A stretch of DNA of 64,000 nt from positions 59,276-123,275 of the forward strand of contig NZ_SDKK01000004.1 in the NCBI RefSeq assembly GCF_008107625.1, in the 5' to 3' direction. Position numbers and translations under genes: made by a program. Each line of letters opens with the position of its first letter. Position 1 is the first letter of the stretch. Source of the DNA: Zoogloea oleivorans. Lineage in GTDB: Bacteria; Pseudomonadota; Gammaproteobacteria; Burkholderiales; Rhodocyclaceae. The notes under the pieces were generated by a model. The model was not told the origin of the DNA, ran no database searches, and was given only the letters and a program-made list of their open reading frames with translations. Shown here one piece after another: positions 1 to 10,382 of this stretch.

Positions 1-2241
1 ACGCCCCGCGCCCGCGCCATGGCCGCCTTCGCCCGCCTCATCGCCGGCGACACCGACGCGGCCGCCACCGACTTCCAGAACGCCCTCGACAGCAACGACG
101 CCGAACCGCTGGCCCACTTCGGCCTTGGCCTCGCCCTGCTGCGCCAGGGCCACACCGAAGCCGGCCGCCGCGAAGTCGAAATCGCCGCCCTCCTCGACCC
201 CAGCAATGCCGAACTGCGCAGCTACCTCGGCCGCGCCTACATGGAAGAGGAGCGCAGCAAGGTGGCCGGCAGCCAGTTCGAGCTGGCCCGCCGCCTCGAC
301 CCGGCCTCGCCGACCCCGTGGTACTTCGATGCCTTCCGCAAGCTGCTTGATCGCGAACCCCTGGCGGCCATCCGCGACGGCGAACAAGCCGTTGCCCTCA
401 ACGACAACCGCGCCGTGCTCCGCGCCGGCACGCTGCTCGACCAGGACCGGGCCGCCCGCAGCGCCAGCCTCGGCGCCGCCTACCAGCAAGTCGGTTTTGC
501 CGCGCCGGCCCAGGTAGCCGCCATGCAGGCCCTCGACGACGACAATCAGAACGCCGCCGCCCATCGCCTGCTGGCCGACGCCTACGCCGACACCCCGCGC
601 TTTGAAGGCGCCCGCCTCAGCGAACTGCTGCAGGCCCAGTTACGCCAGCCCATCGGCCACTGGCCGCTGGCGCCGCAGTTCGTGATGCCGGCGATTCCCA
701 TGCTCGACGGGCCACGCGCAGTGTCGCCCGACGAAGCCACCGCCTTCTTCGACCGCAAGCCCACCCGCTTCGCCGCCTCCCTCGCCGGCGGCACCCGCGA
801 CACCCTGTCCGGCAGCTTCGTGGCGTCCCACGCCTGGGAGCGCGCCCAGCTGTCCATCGGTGCCTTCGACTACCGCGGCCGCAGCCTCGACCCCCGCGTT
901 GCCGACACCCACCTGGCCGGCAGCCGCATCGACGGCCAGTTCGCCCTCACCCCCCGCACCATGCTGCTGGCCGAAATGCGCCACACCGAGCGCAGCGGCG
1001 GCGACCAGAGCAAGAGCTTGTTCGACGGCGCCATCGGCACGCTGCAAAACGTGATCACCGACCTCGGCCGCATCGGCATCCGCCACGAGCTGGGCGCCGG
1101 CGAGGAGTTCATCGCCGAGGTGAATACGCGACGTATCCGAGAACGTGAGAAGGATCTCTTCCAGATCGACCCGCCGGGCATCGACATTGACTCGGACTAT
1201 CGCCTGCAACAGCGCAGCCGTGGCCTGTCGATGCTGTACTCGCTCCAACAGGAGCGGCTTGGCCTGGTCGCCGGCGCCAGCGCCTTCCGCCTGTCAGGCA
1301 CGCAGGACAACGTCTTCATGACCTCCCTGACGATGGACCGGAGCATTGTTCTGGACGTTACGACCTTTCCCACGGCCAAGCGCAAGAATGACCGGGACAC
1401 TGCCTTCAGCTACGGCCAATGGCGGATCAATCCGGCCATCATCGTTCACGGAGGTGCCGAATACGTGCGCCTGAACGACCTCGACCGCACCCAGACGGAG
1501 CGGGTCAACGGCAAGCTGGGCATCGTCGCCCGCCTCGCTACCGGCACCACCCTGCGGTCAGCCTTCTTCCAGGGCGTATCCGGCTCCAAGTACGACCGGG
1601 AGAGCCTCGCCCCGACCCAGTTCGCCGGCTTCAACCAGGTCTTCGACGACCCCACCGGCACCCGCTGGCGACGTGCCGCCATCGGCCTCGACCAGCGCTT
1701 CACCGGCGGCATCACGGCCGGCCTGGAAGCCTCCGGCCGCATTCTGCATGTACCCATGTTCAGCACGGGCAGCAACATGGAACTGGGACGCTGGAACGAA
1801 CAGTTGCACCGGGCGCATCTGTCTGTGCCCTTCGGGCAGAAAGTGGCCCTCAGCGCGGAATGGCGCCATGAAGCAACGCAGACCGAGGTCACCCCCGACT
1901 ACCGGGCCCTGCCCTACAAGGTCCGCACCGACCTCGTGCCCCTGCGCCTGTGGCTCAAGACCGGGCCCGCCGATGTACTCGTCGAAAACTGGGCCGTCCG
2001 CCAGCATGCTTCCCAGCTGGATGGCGCGGGCAGTGACCAGCGCGCCAGCAGCACTTTCTCGATGACCAACCTGCGCGTCTCCATGCCCATCGTGAGCAAT
2101 CGCCTGACCGCCACGCTGGGCCTCTACAACGTCTTCGACCGACAGTTCCGCTTCCACAACACCGACCTGAACGGCGACCCGAAAGTACCGCTGTTCTACC
2201 CGCAGCGCACCGCTCTGCTGCAGGGCCACTTCCGCTTCTGA
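1..2241 (+). CDS. TPR-containing outer-membrane beta-barrel protein (5' end missing)
   Basis: The frame is open from the first base, so the gene begins upstream of the window and only its last 746 codons are seen. The first ~220 visible residues are Ala/Leu-rich helical repeats of TPR type, followed by an Asp/Pro linker. From about residue 245 to the end there are alternating polar/aromatic strands, ending in a typical outer-membrane C-terminus (LYNVFDRQFRF near the end, final residue Phe). This suggests a periplasmic TPR part joined to a membrane barrel. The C-terminal strand pattern resembles TonB-dependent receptors, but no plug domain is visible. Substrate and partner are unknown. Confidence 0.75.
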   Translation, partial: TPRARAMAAFARLIAGDTDAAATDFQNALDSNDAEPLAHFGLGLALLRQGHTEAGRREVEIAALLDPSNAELRSYLGRAYMEEERSKVAGSQFELARRLDPASPTPWYFDAFRKLLDREPLAAIRDGEQAVALNDNRAVLRAGTLLDQDRAARSASLGAAYQQVGFAAPAQVAAMQALDDDNQNAAAHRLLADAYADTPRFEGARLSELLQAQLRQPIGHWPLAPQFVMPAIPMLDGPRAVSPDEATAFFDRKPTRFAASLAGGTRDTLSGSFVASHAWERAQLSIGAFDYRGRSLDPRVADTHLAGSRIDGQFALTPRTMLLAEMRHTERSGGDQSKSLFDGAIGTLQNVITDLGRIGIRHELGAGEEFIAEVNTRRIREREKDLFQIDPPGIDIDSDYRLQQRSRGLSMLYSLQQERLGLVAGASAFRLSGTQDNVFMTSLTMDRSIVLDVTTFPTAKRKNDRDTAFSYGQWRINPAIIVHGGAEYVRLNDLDRTQTERVNGKLGIVARLATGTTLRSAFFQGVSGSKYDRESLAPTQFAGFNQVFDDPTGTRWRRAAIGLDQRFTGGITAGLEASGRILHVPMFSTGSNMELGRWNEQLHRAHLSVPFGQKVALSAEWRHEATQTEVTPDYRALPYKVRTDLVPLRLWLKTGPADVLVENWAVRQHASQLDGAGSDQRASSTFSMTNLRVSMPIVSNRLTATLGLYNVFDRQFRFHNTDLNGDPKVPLFYPQRTALLQGHFRF

Positions 2242-2293
2242 GACACGGGGGGTTGCGGCTTAAAGACTTACAACCATGAGGAAATCTTCAAGC

Positions 2294-2710
2294 ATGAAGC
2301 AGTATCCGCGTCCCTCCCCCCTGCGTATCGCCCTGCTCGCCCTCGGCCTGCTGGCCGGCGCGACGCTGCAGGCCCCCGCCCACGCGGCGGCCGGCCTCGG
2401 GCAATTCACCCGGGGCGTCCTCGCTCCAGCCGACATCACCGGCGGCGTCATCTTTGGCAAAAACGGGGAAGTCATTCCCCTCGATGCCCGCGGCAAGCCC
2501 CTCAAGCCCTGCGTGATGTCGAGGGCGGGGCAGTCGCCCTCGGCGTCAAAGAAAACGTCCCTGCCGGAGTGCCAGCGCGGTGACGACGCCAAAGAGACGG
2601 ACGAAGACAAGCCCAGGGGCAGCGGCGTACCGTGCGCCGGCTTCTACATCATTTATGTGGGTGGTTTTCCCGTCAAAGTCTGGTACCCCACCGGCTGCAC
2701 ACCGCCGTAA
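2294..2710 (+). CDS. small secreted protein of unknown function
   Basis: 138 residues. A basic start (MKQYPRPSPLR) is followed by a hydrophobic stretch and an AHA-AAG cleavage region, a clear Sec signal peptide. The mature part is short, with a Lys/Asp/Glu-rich middle and a hydrophobic tail containing three Cys (CAGF and a final CTPP among them). I chose ATG 2294 because AGGAAA lies upstream; ATG 2276 is in frame but has no ribosome-binding site. It lies 52 bp after the barrel protein in the same direction and may be co-transcribed with it. I do not recognise the family. Confidence 0.6.
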   Translation: MKQYPRPSPLRIALLALGLLAGATLQAPAHAAAGLGQFTRGVLAPADITGGVIFGKNGEVIPLDARGKPLKPCVMSRAGQSPSASKKTSLPECQRGDDAKETDEDKPRGSGVPCAGFYIIYVGGFPVKVWYPTGCTPP

Positions 2711-2737
2711 GCCCGTTCCGATCATGGTCGGAGTCTG

Positions 2738-2773
2738 AAACGACAAGAGCCGCAATTGCGGCTCTTGTCGTTT
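2738..2773. terminator. perfect 36-bp palindrome, probable bidirectional terminator
   Basis: The sequence is a perfect inverted repeat. Its outer arm is AAACGACAAGAGCCGCAA and the other arm is its exact complement, ending in CGTTT. It lies between convergent genes (ends at 2710 on plus, 2792 on minus), which fits a shared terminator. Confidence 0.6.
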
Positions 2774-2791
2774 GCAAGGGAGCGGAGCGAG

Positions 2792-3004
2792 TCAGCTCGC
2801 GCGCGGCCCCGGGGCGAATTCATTGCAGTAACTGCGAATCTGCGACCACAGCACCTGCAGCAGGTCGATCTCGTCAGGCATGCTTTCCAGATCCATGTCG
2901 CGACTGACCTTGTCGCAGTCGAGCGTAGCCGCGCAACGGGGGCAAGGGTTGGCACAGGGCAGGCCGGGGCGGCTGGACTGGGGGGCGTTCGACGAGGCCA
3001 TCAT
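2792..3004 (-). CDS. small Cys-rich hypothetical protein
   Basis: 70 residues, preceded by a good ribosome-binding site (GGGAG six bases before the first ATG). Residues ~18-30 carry CANPCPRCAATLDC, which looks like a zinc-knuckle half-site and resembles the start of cysteine-rich CWC-type proteins, although the later CWC motif is absent. The rest is acidic and probably helical, with one further Cys. The gene stands alone, facing the palindrome at 2738-2773. Function unknown. Confidence 0.55.
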   Translation of the reverse strand: MMASSNAPQSSRPGLPCANPCPRCAATLDCDKVSRDMDLESMPDEIDLLQVLWSQIRSYCNEFAPGPRAS

Positions 3005-3160
3005 GTTTATCTCCCTGATGCGCAGACCACAAGAGCGGGGAAAAACGAAAACACCCGAACACTCGGTCTACGCTTCACAGCTTAGGGAAATTCGTCCACC
3101 CGCGAAGCCCGAAAGGTCACAGCCAGGGAGTGACGCCCGTCACTTTCCCGGCAACATGGC

Positions 3161-4234
3161 TTAACGCTGGATCAGGTAGGGCTTGAGCTTCAGCGTGGTG
3201 GCGATGCGCTCGGCGATGGAGCGGGCCTCCGGGGCCGACGGGAAAGGCCCCAGTTGAAGACGGTACTTGCCCTCGGACGCCAGCACGGACACCGACTCCT
3301 TGAGCCACTTGAGTTCGTGCTCGACAAAGCCCTTGAACTGCTCGGCGGTCAGCGGCGTGGCAAAGGCGCCCAGATGCAGAAAGACCTGCCCGCCCGGACG
3401 CTCCGTAGTCACCCGGGTGGGTTGCACACTGCTCGACACGGCGGCGAGCGGCGCGACGGACGGCACCACGGGTTCGGCGGCAGGCGCGCGGACGGCTTCG
3501 CTGACCACCGCCGCAGCGGGCACCGGAGTCGGCACCGAACGGTTGGCCAGCTGCACCGGCGCCGCCTTCAGCTTGCGCAGCGGCGGCACCGGCCGGCCGG
3601 GCTGCACGAAGGCAACCTCTTCCGGCAACACCAGCGCAACCTCCACGTTGGCCTGCCCCTGATCGACGTAGCCGAGCTTGTAAGCCGCGGCATAGGAGAG
3701 ATCAATGATGCGCCCTGCGTGGAAAGGCCCGCGATCGTTGATGCGGACCACGGCAGTACGACCGTTGGACAAGTTGGTGACGCGCACATAGCTGGGAATC
3801 GGCAGACTCGGGTGCGCGGCGGTCATGGCGTACATATCGTACGGATCGCCACTTGAAGTCTTGCGGCCGTGGAACATCTTGCCGTACCAGCTCGCCACGC
3901 CCTTCTCGCGGAAGGCACTCGACGCATTGCCCAGCATCACCCCACGGCCGAGGGAGTAATCACCCTTTTCGACGCGGGGCACCTCCAGCAAACCGGCCTG
4001 ATCGTCCTGGGTCGCATCCTCATCCTGCCCAGCATCAAACTGGAACAGGCTACGTGCCGGACGGACCGGTGGCTTGGCCTTGAGCCCTGCCCGCGACACG
4101 GGACGCAATTCAGCAGCCGGCAGCGCATCGGCCACCGGAAGCGAGGGCGTAGCGGCGCAAGCGGCCAGCAGGAGGGCACTACAGAGGGGCGCCAGCAGGG
4201 AGCCGGCGCGACGGAAGATCGCTACAGGGGTCAT
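3161..4234 (-). CDS. rlpA: septal-ring lytic transglycosylase RlpA with SPOR domain
   Basis: 357 residues. The N-terminus is a lipoprotein signal (LLLAACAA lipobox). The middle is a double-psi beta-barrel with the RlpA signature GVASWYGKMFHGRKTSSGD, the following MTAAHPSLP and the catalytic-region NDRGPF. The last ~75 residues form a SPOR domain that binds denuded septal peptidoglycan. RlpA cleaves glycan strands lacking stem peptides. ATG 4234 is preferred over TTG 4243 because AGGA sits nine bases before it. It is last in the mreB-to-rodA operon, 43 bp after rodA, a common arrangement in Gram-negatives. Confidence 0.93.
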   Translation of the reverse strand: MTPVAIFRRAGSLLAPLCSALLLAACAATPSLPVADALPAAELRPVSRAGLKAKPPVRPARSLFQFDAGQDEDATQDDQAGLLEVPRVEKGDYSLGRGVMLGNASSAFREKGVASWYGKMFHGRKTSSGDPYDMYAMTAAHPSLPIPSYVRVTNLSNGRTAVVRINDRGPFHAGRIIDLSYAAAYKLGYVDQGQANVEVALVLPEEVAFVQPGRPVPPLRKLKAAPVQLANRSVPTPVPAAAVVSEAVRAPAAEPVVPSVAPLAAVSSSVQPTRVTTERPGGQVFLHLGAFATPLTAEQFKGFVEHELKWLKESVSVLASEGKYRLQLGPFPSAPEARSIAERIATTLKLKPYLIQR

Positions 4235-4277
4235 GACGCTCAATCCTGTTCGGGCGCGCGCCTTGACGCGCGCGGGT

Positions 4278-5420
4278 TCAGGTACCTACCCGGCGTCGAT
4301 GGCGCTGGATGCTCATGAGCATGCCGACGCCAAGACACAGAGTAACGAGTGCAGTGCCACCGTAACTGACGAAGGGTAGCGGGACCCCGACAACGGGGAG
4401 AATTCCGCTCACCATGCCCATGTTCACAAACGCGTAGGTGAAGAAGATCAGCGTAAGGGCGCCAGCGAGAAGGCGCGAGAACAGGGTCGGGGCACCAGCG
4501 GCAATAAAAAGGCCGCGAAAAATCAACAGGATATAAAGTACCACGAGAAGCAGGGCACCGGCCAGCCCGAATTCTTCGGTGAGTACCGCAAAAATGAAGT
4601 CAGTGTGTCTTTCGGGCAGGAAGTCGAGGTGGGTCTGGGTCCCCTTGCCCCAGCCCTTGCCAACCACGCCACCCGAGCCGATGGCGATGGTGGACTGGAT
4701 GATGTGGAAACCCTTGCCCAGCGGGTCGGAAGTCGGGTCGAGCAGCGTACACACGCGGTGTCTCTGGTATTCCCGCATGCCGGGCCACTCGACGCCGGGC
4801 ATGCACAGGGAGTCGCCCATGGCGACGATGGCCCCGATGCCGACCACCCCGACCACCACCACCGGCAGAATCAGCCGCCAGGTCAGACCGGCAAAAAACA
4901 GCACGTAGAAACCCGACGCCGCCACCAGCAGCGCCGTACCCAGATCGGGCTGCTTGGCGATCAGGCCGACCGGCACCAGCAGCAAGGCAATCGCAATCAA
5001 AAAATCGCGGGCGCGGATCAGGCCTTCACGACTTTGAAAGTACCAGGCCAGCATCAGCGGCATGGATATCTTCATCAACTCCGAAGGCTGGATGCGCGCC
5101 ACACCAATGTTCAGCCAGCGTCGCGCGCCCTTCGACACATCGCCGAACAGGGCCACGCCGATCAGCAGCAGCACGCCAAGCACGTACAGCGGCAGCGCGA
5201 CGGTCATCATGCGCTGGGGTGGCACGCTGGCCGCAATCCACATCACTGCAAAGGCCACGCCAACGTTGAGCGCCAGGGTGTCGAGGCGCTCGGGCGAGGC
5301 GCTGACCATCACCACCGTCGAGAAGCCCAGGATGGCCATCACGATCAGGGTCAGCTGCCCATCCAGCGGCGACAGGATGCGCAGCAGCCACTTGCGTGGA
5401 TCAAAGCGGAAATCACTCAC
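4278..5420 (-). CDS. rodA: RodA, SEDS peptidoglycan glycosyltransferase
   Basis: 380 residues and about ten membrane segments; family hallmarks include the long periplasmic loop (GKGWGKGTQTHLDFLPERHTDF) and the C-terminal FVSYGGTALVTLC. SEDS proteins polymerise lipid II and act with PBP2 in the elongasome. The frame is open much further upstream, but the real start is GTG 5420, which overlaps the mrdA stop in GTGAGTGA and has GGGAG in front. This implies translational coupling with mrdA. Confidence 0.95.
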   Translation of the reverse strand: MSDFRFDPRKWLLRILSPLDGQLTLIVMAILGFSTVVMVSASPERLDTLALNVGVAFAVMWIAASVPPQRMMTVALPLYVLGVLLLIGVALFGDVSKGARRWLNIGVARIQPSELMKISMPLMLAWYFQSREGLIRARDFLIAIALLLVPVGLIAKQPDLGTALLVAASGFYVLFFAGLTWRLILPVVVVGVVGIGAIVAMGDSLCMPGVEWPGMREYQRHRVCTLLDPTSDPLGKGFHIIQSTIAIGSGGVVGKGWGKGTQTHLDFLPERHTDFIFAVLTEEFGLAGALLLVVLYILLIFRGLFIAAGAPTLFSRLLAGALTLIFFTYAFVNMGMVSGILPVVGVPLPFVSYGGTALVTLCLGVGMLMSIQRHRRRVGT

Positions 5421-7317
5421 CGGCGCCGTCTCCCGAGTTGCCTTCGGCGCCCGGATCTTCGGGAGCGATGCCGGCCGGCAGCTTGCCGAGCAGGTAGTAA
5501 TCGAGCACCGCCCGGGCGATCGGTGCCGCCGATTCGGCACCGAAGCCGCCGTTTTCGACCAGCACCGCGAGGGCGATGGTGGGCTTGTCGGCCGGCGCAA
5601 AGGCAATGAAGAGGGCGTGGTCGCGCAGGCGCTCGGTAATCCGCGACGAGTACTTGGCGCCCTTCAGGGAGTAAACCTGGGCCGTGCCGGTCTTGCCGGC
5701 AGACACATAAGGCGCCCCGGCAAAGGCGCGGGCCCCCGTGCCTTCGCGATTCACCCCGACCATCGAGCGGCGAATGGTTTCGATGTGCTCGGGCTTGATC
5801 GGAATGGTCTTGATCGGCTGCGGCTCGATCATGCGGCGGCTGCCGTCACTGGCGCTTTCGATGTACTTGACCAGGTGAGGCTTGAACATCACCCCACCCG
5901 CCGCCACGGTGGCCGTCGCGTGGGCCAGCTGGAGCATGGTGTAGGCGTTGTAACCCTGGCCGATGCCGATGGAGATCGTCTCGCCGCCAAACCACTTCTG
6001 CTGCTCGGGCTTCTTGAAACGGCGCTTCTTCCATTCGGGCGAAGGCAGGATGCCGCTGCTCTCCCCTTCGATGTCGATGCCGGTTTTGCTGCCGAAGCCG
6101 AACTCACCCATCGTCTGGGCGATCAGGTCGATCCCCATGTCGTTGGCGAGGCGGTAATAGTAGGTATCGCAGGAATGCACGATGGAACGGTACATATCCA
6201 CCGTACCGTGGCCGCCGACCTTGTCGTCACGAAAGTGATGGCCGCCGAAATCGAAGTAGCCGGGGTCGGAAATGGCCTGCGCGGGGGTGCGCTTGCCGCT
6301 CATCAGCGCCGCCAGTGCCATGAAGGGCTTGAAGGTGGAGCCCGGCGGATAGGCACCGTTGAGCGCGCGATTGACCATCGGATGGTCGGGGGAATTGTTC
6401 AGCTCGTCCCAGTCCTGCGGGGCAATGCCGTCCACGAACAGGTTGGGATCGAAAGTCGGCACCGATACCAGCGCCAGCACGCCACCGCTGCCCGGCTCGA
6501 TGGCCACCAGCGCGCCGCGCCGGTTGCCGAAGGCCTTCTCGACCACTTCCTGCAGCTTCAGGTCGAGGGTCAGCACCAGGTTGTTGCCCGGCGTGGCCGG
6601 CGTGCGCCGCAGGGCCCGCACCGCGCGGCCGCCGGAATCGACCTCGACCTCCTCGAAGCCGGTGGCACCGTGCAGCTCGCGCTCGTAGCTCTTCTCCAGG
6701 CCGGCCTTGCCGATGTGGTCGGTGCCCCGGTAGTTGGCGGTGTCCTCGCTATCCTCGATGCGCTCCAGGTCGCGATCGTTGATCCGGCCGATGTAGCCGA
6801 CGATATGGGAGCCGAAGCGCCCCATCGGATAATCGCGGAACAGGCGGGCCTTCAGTTCGACCCCCGGAAAGCGGTAGCGCTGGGCAATGAAGCGGGCGAC
6901 CTCTTCATCCGACAGGCGGTTGCGGATCGGCAGGGACTCGAAGCTCTTGCTCTCGTCCATCAGCTTCTTGAGGCGCTTGCGGTCCTTGGGCTGAATATCC
7001 ACCAGCGCGGACAGCGCCTCGATGGTGGCTTCGAGATCCGCCACCTTCGACGGCGTGATCTCCAGGGTGTAAGCCGAGTAGTTGCGCGCCAGCACCGTGC
7101 CGTTGCGATCCATGATCAGGCCCCGGTTGGGCACCACCGGCACCAGCGAGATGCGATTGTCCTCGGCCCGGGTCGAGTAATAGTCGAAACGCATCACCTG
7201 CAGGTAAAAGAAGCGCGCCGCCAGCAGGCCGAAGCACACCAGCGCCACCACGCCGGCCACCGCCAGGCGGCTGCGGAAGCGGGCGACTTCCTGCTCGGGT
7301 GTTCGGATGCCTTTCAA
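5413..7317 (-). CDS. mrdA: penicillin-binding protein 2 (PBP2)
   Basis: 634 residues. One N-terminal membrane segment follows a short cytoplasmic part, then a dimerisation domain (NRGLIMDRNGTVLA) and a transpeptidase domain with SxxK (GSTFKPF), SxN (SCDTYYY region) and KTG (AGKTGTAQV). It cross-links lateral-wall peptidoglycan together with RodA. The best start is TTG 7317, with GGAGG five to six bases upstream and 10 bp after the mreD stop; the longer open frame into mreD has no family resemblance. Operon: mreB-mreC-mreD-mrdA-rodA-rlpA. Confidence 0.94.
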   Translation of the reverse strand: MKGIRTPEQEVARFRSRLAVAGVVALVCFGLLAARFFYLQVMRFDYYSTRAEDNRISLVPVVPNRGLIMDRNGTVLARNYSAYTLEITPSKVADLEATIEALSALVDIQPKDRKRLKKLMDESKSFESLPIRNRLSDEEVARFIAQRYRFPGVELKARLFRDYPMGRFGSHIVGYIGRINDRDLERIEDSEDTANYRGTDHIGKAGLEKSYERELHGATGFEEVEVDSGGRAVRALRRTPATPGNNLVLTLDLKLQEVVEKAFGNRRGALVAIEPGSGGVLALVSVPTFDPNLFVDGIAPQDWDELNNSPDHPMVNRALNGAYPPGSTFKPFMALAALMSGKRTPAQAISDPGYFDFGGHHFRDDKVGGHGTVDMYRSIVHSCDTYYYRLANDMGIDLIAQTMGEFGFGSKTGIDIEGESSGILPSPEWKKRRFKKPEQQKWFGGETISIGIGQGYNAYTMLQLAHATATVAAGGVMFKPHLVKYIESASDGSRRMIEPQPIKTIPIKPEHIETIRRSMVGVNREGTGARAFAGAPYVSAGKTGTAQVYSLKGAKYSSRITERLRDHALFIAFAPADKPTIALAVLVENGGFGAESAAPIARAVLDYYLLGKLPAGIAPEDPGAEGNSGDGAGE

Positions 7318-7327
7318 GCGGCCTCCA

Positions 7328-7849
7328 CTAGATCGGTCGGTTCTCGTCCCGCTCCACAGGCTGATACTGGGGCAGCAGCAGCACGTAGTGCAGGGGAATC
7401 CACAACAGGGCACCGACAAAGCTGCCGAAGAACATCCACCAGCCCGGGAATTCGGCGCCGGCCAAAAGGCGCACGACAACCATCACCACCTGGGACATGA
7501 ACAGCAGCGGCAGCACATGCAGCGCCTGCTCCACCGGCGTAAACCACAACACCCGGCGCGACAGTTCGTTGGCCGCGTAAGCCAGCAGCACATAGGCCAG
7601 GGCATGCTGGCCGAGCGCCGCGCCCACGCCGATATCGGTCAGCAGGCCAAACAGGAAACCGGCGCCGATACCGATCTTGACCGGTTCGCGCACGCACCAG
7701 AAAGCCAGCACCAGCGCCACCACGTCAGGCACCCCCGGCAGATGGCCGGTCGGCACGTAATTGAGAAACAGGGCCAGGCCCAGAGTGGTGTAAACAAACC
7801 ACATCCTCACCGGGAGCAGGATGCGGCGTGAACTGTGAGTCGGTTGCAC
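7328..7849 (-). CDS. mreD: rod-shape-determining protein MreD
   Basis: 173 residues with five to six hydrophobic segments and the usual MreD pattern (GFLFGLLTDIGVGAALGQHALAY). It is an inner-membrane part of the elongasome linking MreC to the cytoskeleton. It starts 3 bp after mreC ends and stops 10 bp before mrdA, so it belongs to the same transcript. Confidence 0.93.
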   Translation of the reverse strand: MQPTHSSRRILLPVRMWFVYTTLGLALFLNYVPTGHLPGVPDVVALVLAFWCVREPVKIGIGAGFLFGLLTDIGVGAALGQHALAYVLLAYAANELSRRVLWFTPVEQALHVLPLLFMSQVVMVVVRLLAGAEFPGWWMFFGSFVGALLWIPLHYVLLLPQYQPVERDENRPI

Positions 7850-7852
7850 GGC

Positions 7853-8767
7853 TTACTCCTTGGCGGCCCGGGCCTTGCGACCCTTGGCAGGCTTGCCCGC
7901 AACCGGCTCGGGCTCGACGGGACGGGACATCAGGGTTTCCTGGTGCCCCAGTACCAGCACATGACTGAAGCGCTCGACACCGGCCGCCGGCAGGCACGGA
8001 ATGCGTGCAAAGGCCTGGGCCTGATCGCGCTCCACGCGGGCCACGGTCGCCACCGGCAGGCCCGCCAGGAACACTCCATCGAGACCGGACGTCACCACCC
8101 GGTCACCGGCCTGCACGTCGGCGTTGGCAGCCAGGTAGCGCAGCTCCATCAAGCCGTTGCCGGAACCGAAGAGCACCGCGCGCATGCCGCTGCGCACGAT
8201 CATCACCGGAATCGCCTGGTCCTTGTCGGTCAAGAGGGTCAGCTCGGACTGCATCGGAAAGACGCGGGTGATCTGGCCGATCACGCCAATGTCGTCCACC
8301 ACCGCCTGACCCGCCTCGATGCCGGCCTGGGCGCCCTTGTCGAGAATCACCTTGCGCGAGAACGGGTCTTTGGCGGTGTACATGATTTCGGCCACCACCG
8401 ACTTCACCGACTGCTTTTCACGGGCTTCGAGCAAGGCACGCAGATGGCGGTTCTCCTGCTCCAGCTGATCGAGGCGCAGCAGGCGTTCGGCGCCCTTCAA
8501 CTGGCGGGCCTTGAGATCCTTGTTCTCGATTTGCAGGCGCACCAGCGAAGCAAAATAGTCGGACGCATTGCGGACGAAATCGGCCGGCGAGGCAGCCGCC
8601 ATCTGCAGCGGATAGGCCAGCACCGACAGACCCTGCCGGAAACCGTCCAGGTAGCGCATGTTCAGATCGCTCACCAGCATGGCCAGCGAAACGGTCACGA
8701 AGAAGACGAGCTTGGCCAGCGGCGCAGGCCCGCGTTTGAAGAAGGGAGGAGGCGAATGGCCGGCCAA
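7853..8767 (-). CDS. mreC: rod-shape-determining protein MreC
   Basis: 304 residues. It has a short cytoplasmic N-terminus, one membrane segment (about 18-37), a coiled coil (about 75-115: ENKDLKARQLKGAERL and onward) and a beta-rich C-terminal domain with GDRVVTSGLDGVFLAGLPV. The tail is an Ala/Lys/Arg-rich extension. MreC organises PBP2 in the periplasm. A 114-bp gap separates it from mreB. Confidence 0.94.
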   Translation of the reverse strand: MAGHSPPPFFKRGPAPLAKLVFFVTVSLAMLVSDLNMRYLDGFRQGLSVLAYPLQMAAASPADFVRNASDYFASLVRLQIENKDLKARQLKGAERLLRLDQLEQENRHLRALLEAREKQSVKSVVAEIMYTAKDPFSRKVILDKGAQAGIEAGQAVVDDIGVIGQITRVFPMQSELTLLTDKDQAIPVMIVRSGMRAVLFGSGNGLMELRYLAANADVQAGDRVVTSGLDGVFLAGLPVATVARVERDQAQAFARIPCLPAAGVERFSHVLVLGHQETLMSRPVEPEPVAGKPAKGRKARAAKE

Positions 8768-8881
8768 GGTAGCGGCGTCTAGTTGATCAGCAAACAGCTG
8801 CGCCCGGGATGGGCCCGGGTCGCCGGCACGCGCGGCAGAACATACGGTTCACCGCGCACGCCTTCGCTGCAATGCCGACGC

Positions 8882-9994
<1,113 letters not shown>

Positions 9995-10033
9995 CTACAA
10001 ACCTTTGTCGTTTAAGCAACTTTGTAAATTGCC

Positions 10034-10321
10034 ATGTCACTTTCCCTCGACGAAGTCCGCCATATCGCCAAGCTCGCCCGCCTCGAACTCGCCGAGGGCG
10101 ACCTGGATGCCACGCAGGCCAAACTCAACGGAATTTTCGGCCTCATCGAGGAGATGCAGGCGGTCAATACCGACGGTGTGGAGCCCATGAGTCACCCCCA
10201 GGAACTCGCCCAGCGCCTGCGCGAAGACAAGGTCATCGAAACCGACCGCCGCGCCGCCTACCAGGCCATCGCCCCGCAGACCGAAGCCGGCTTGTACCTG
10301 GTTCCCCAGGTCATCGAATAA
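10034..10321 (+). CDS. gatC: Asp/Glu-tRNA amidotransferase subunit C
   Basis: 95 residues, typical GatC length. It has the starting helix ([12 protein letters not shown]) and the conserved end with R-DKV and YLVPQVIE. It stabilises GatA-GatB, which convert Glu-tRNAGln or Asp-tRNAAsn to the amidated forms. It heads the gatC-gatA-lipoprotein-gatB operon, divergent from mreB. A TATGAT hexamer at 9986-9991 could be its -10 box. Confidence 0.95.
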   Translation: MSLSLDEVRHIAKLARLELAEGDLDATQAKLNGIFGLIEEMQAVNTDGVEPMSHPQELAQRLREDKVIETDRRAAYQAIAPQTEAGLYLVPQVIE

Positions 10322-10382
10322 GCGGCAGCCCCCCATTCCGGCGCCGGCCCCGGCCGGTGCCCCTTACCTCGCCCCACGCACC

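Noticed and set aside
5062-7500. Plus-strand open frame of about 810 codons opposite rodA/mrdA
   Set aside because: Antisense shadow: its translation lacks any domain pattern and has no ribosome-binding site, whereas the minus strand encodes PBP2 and RodA.
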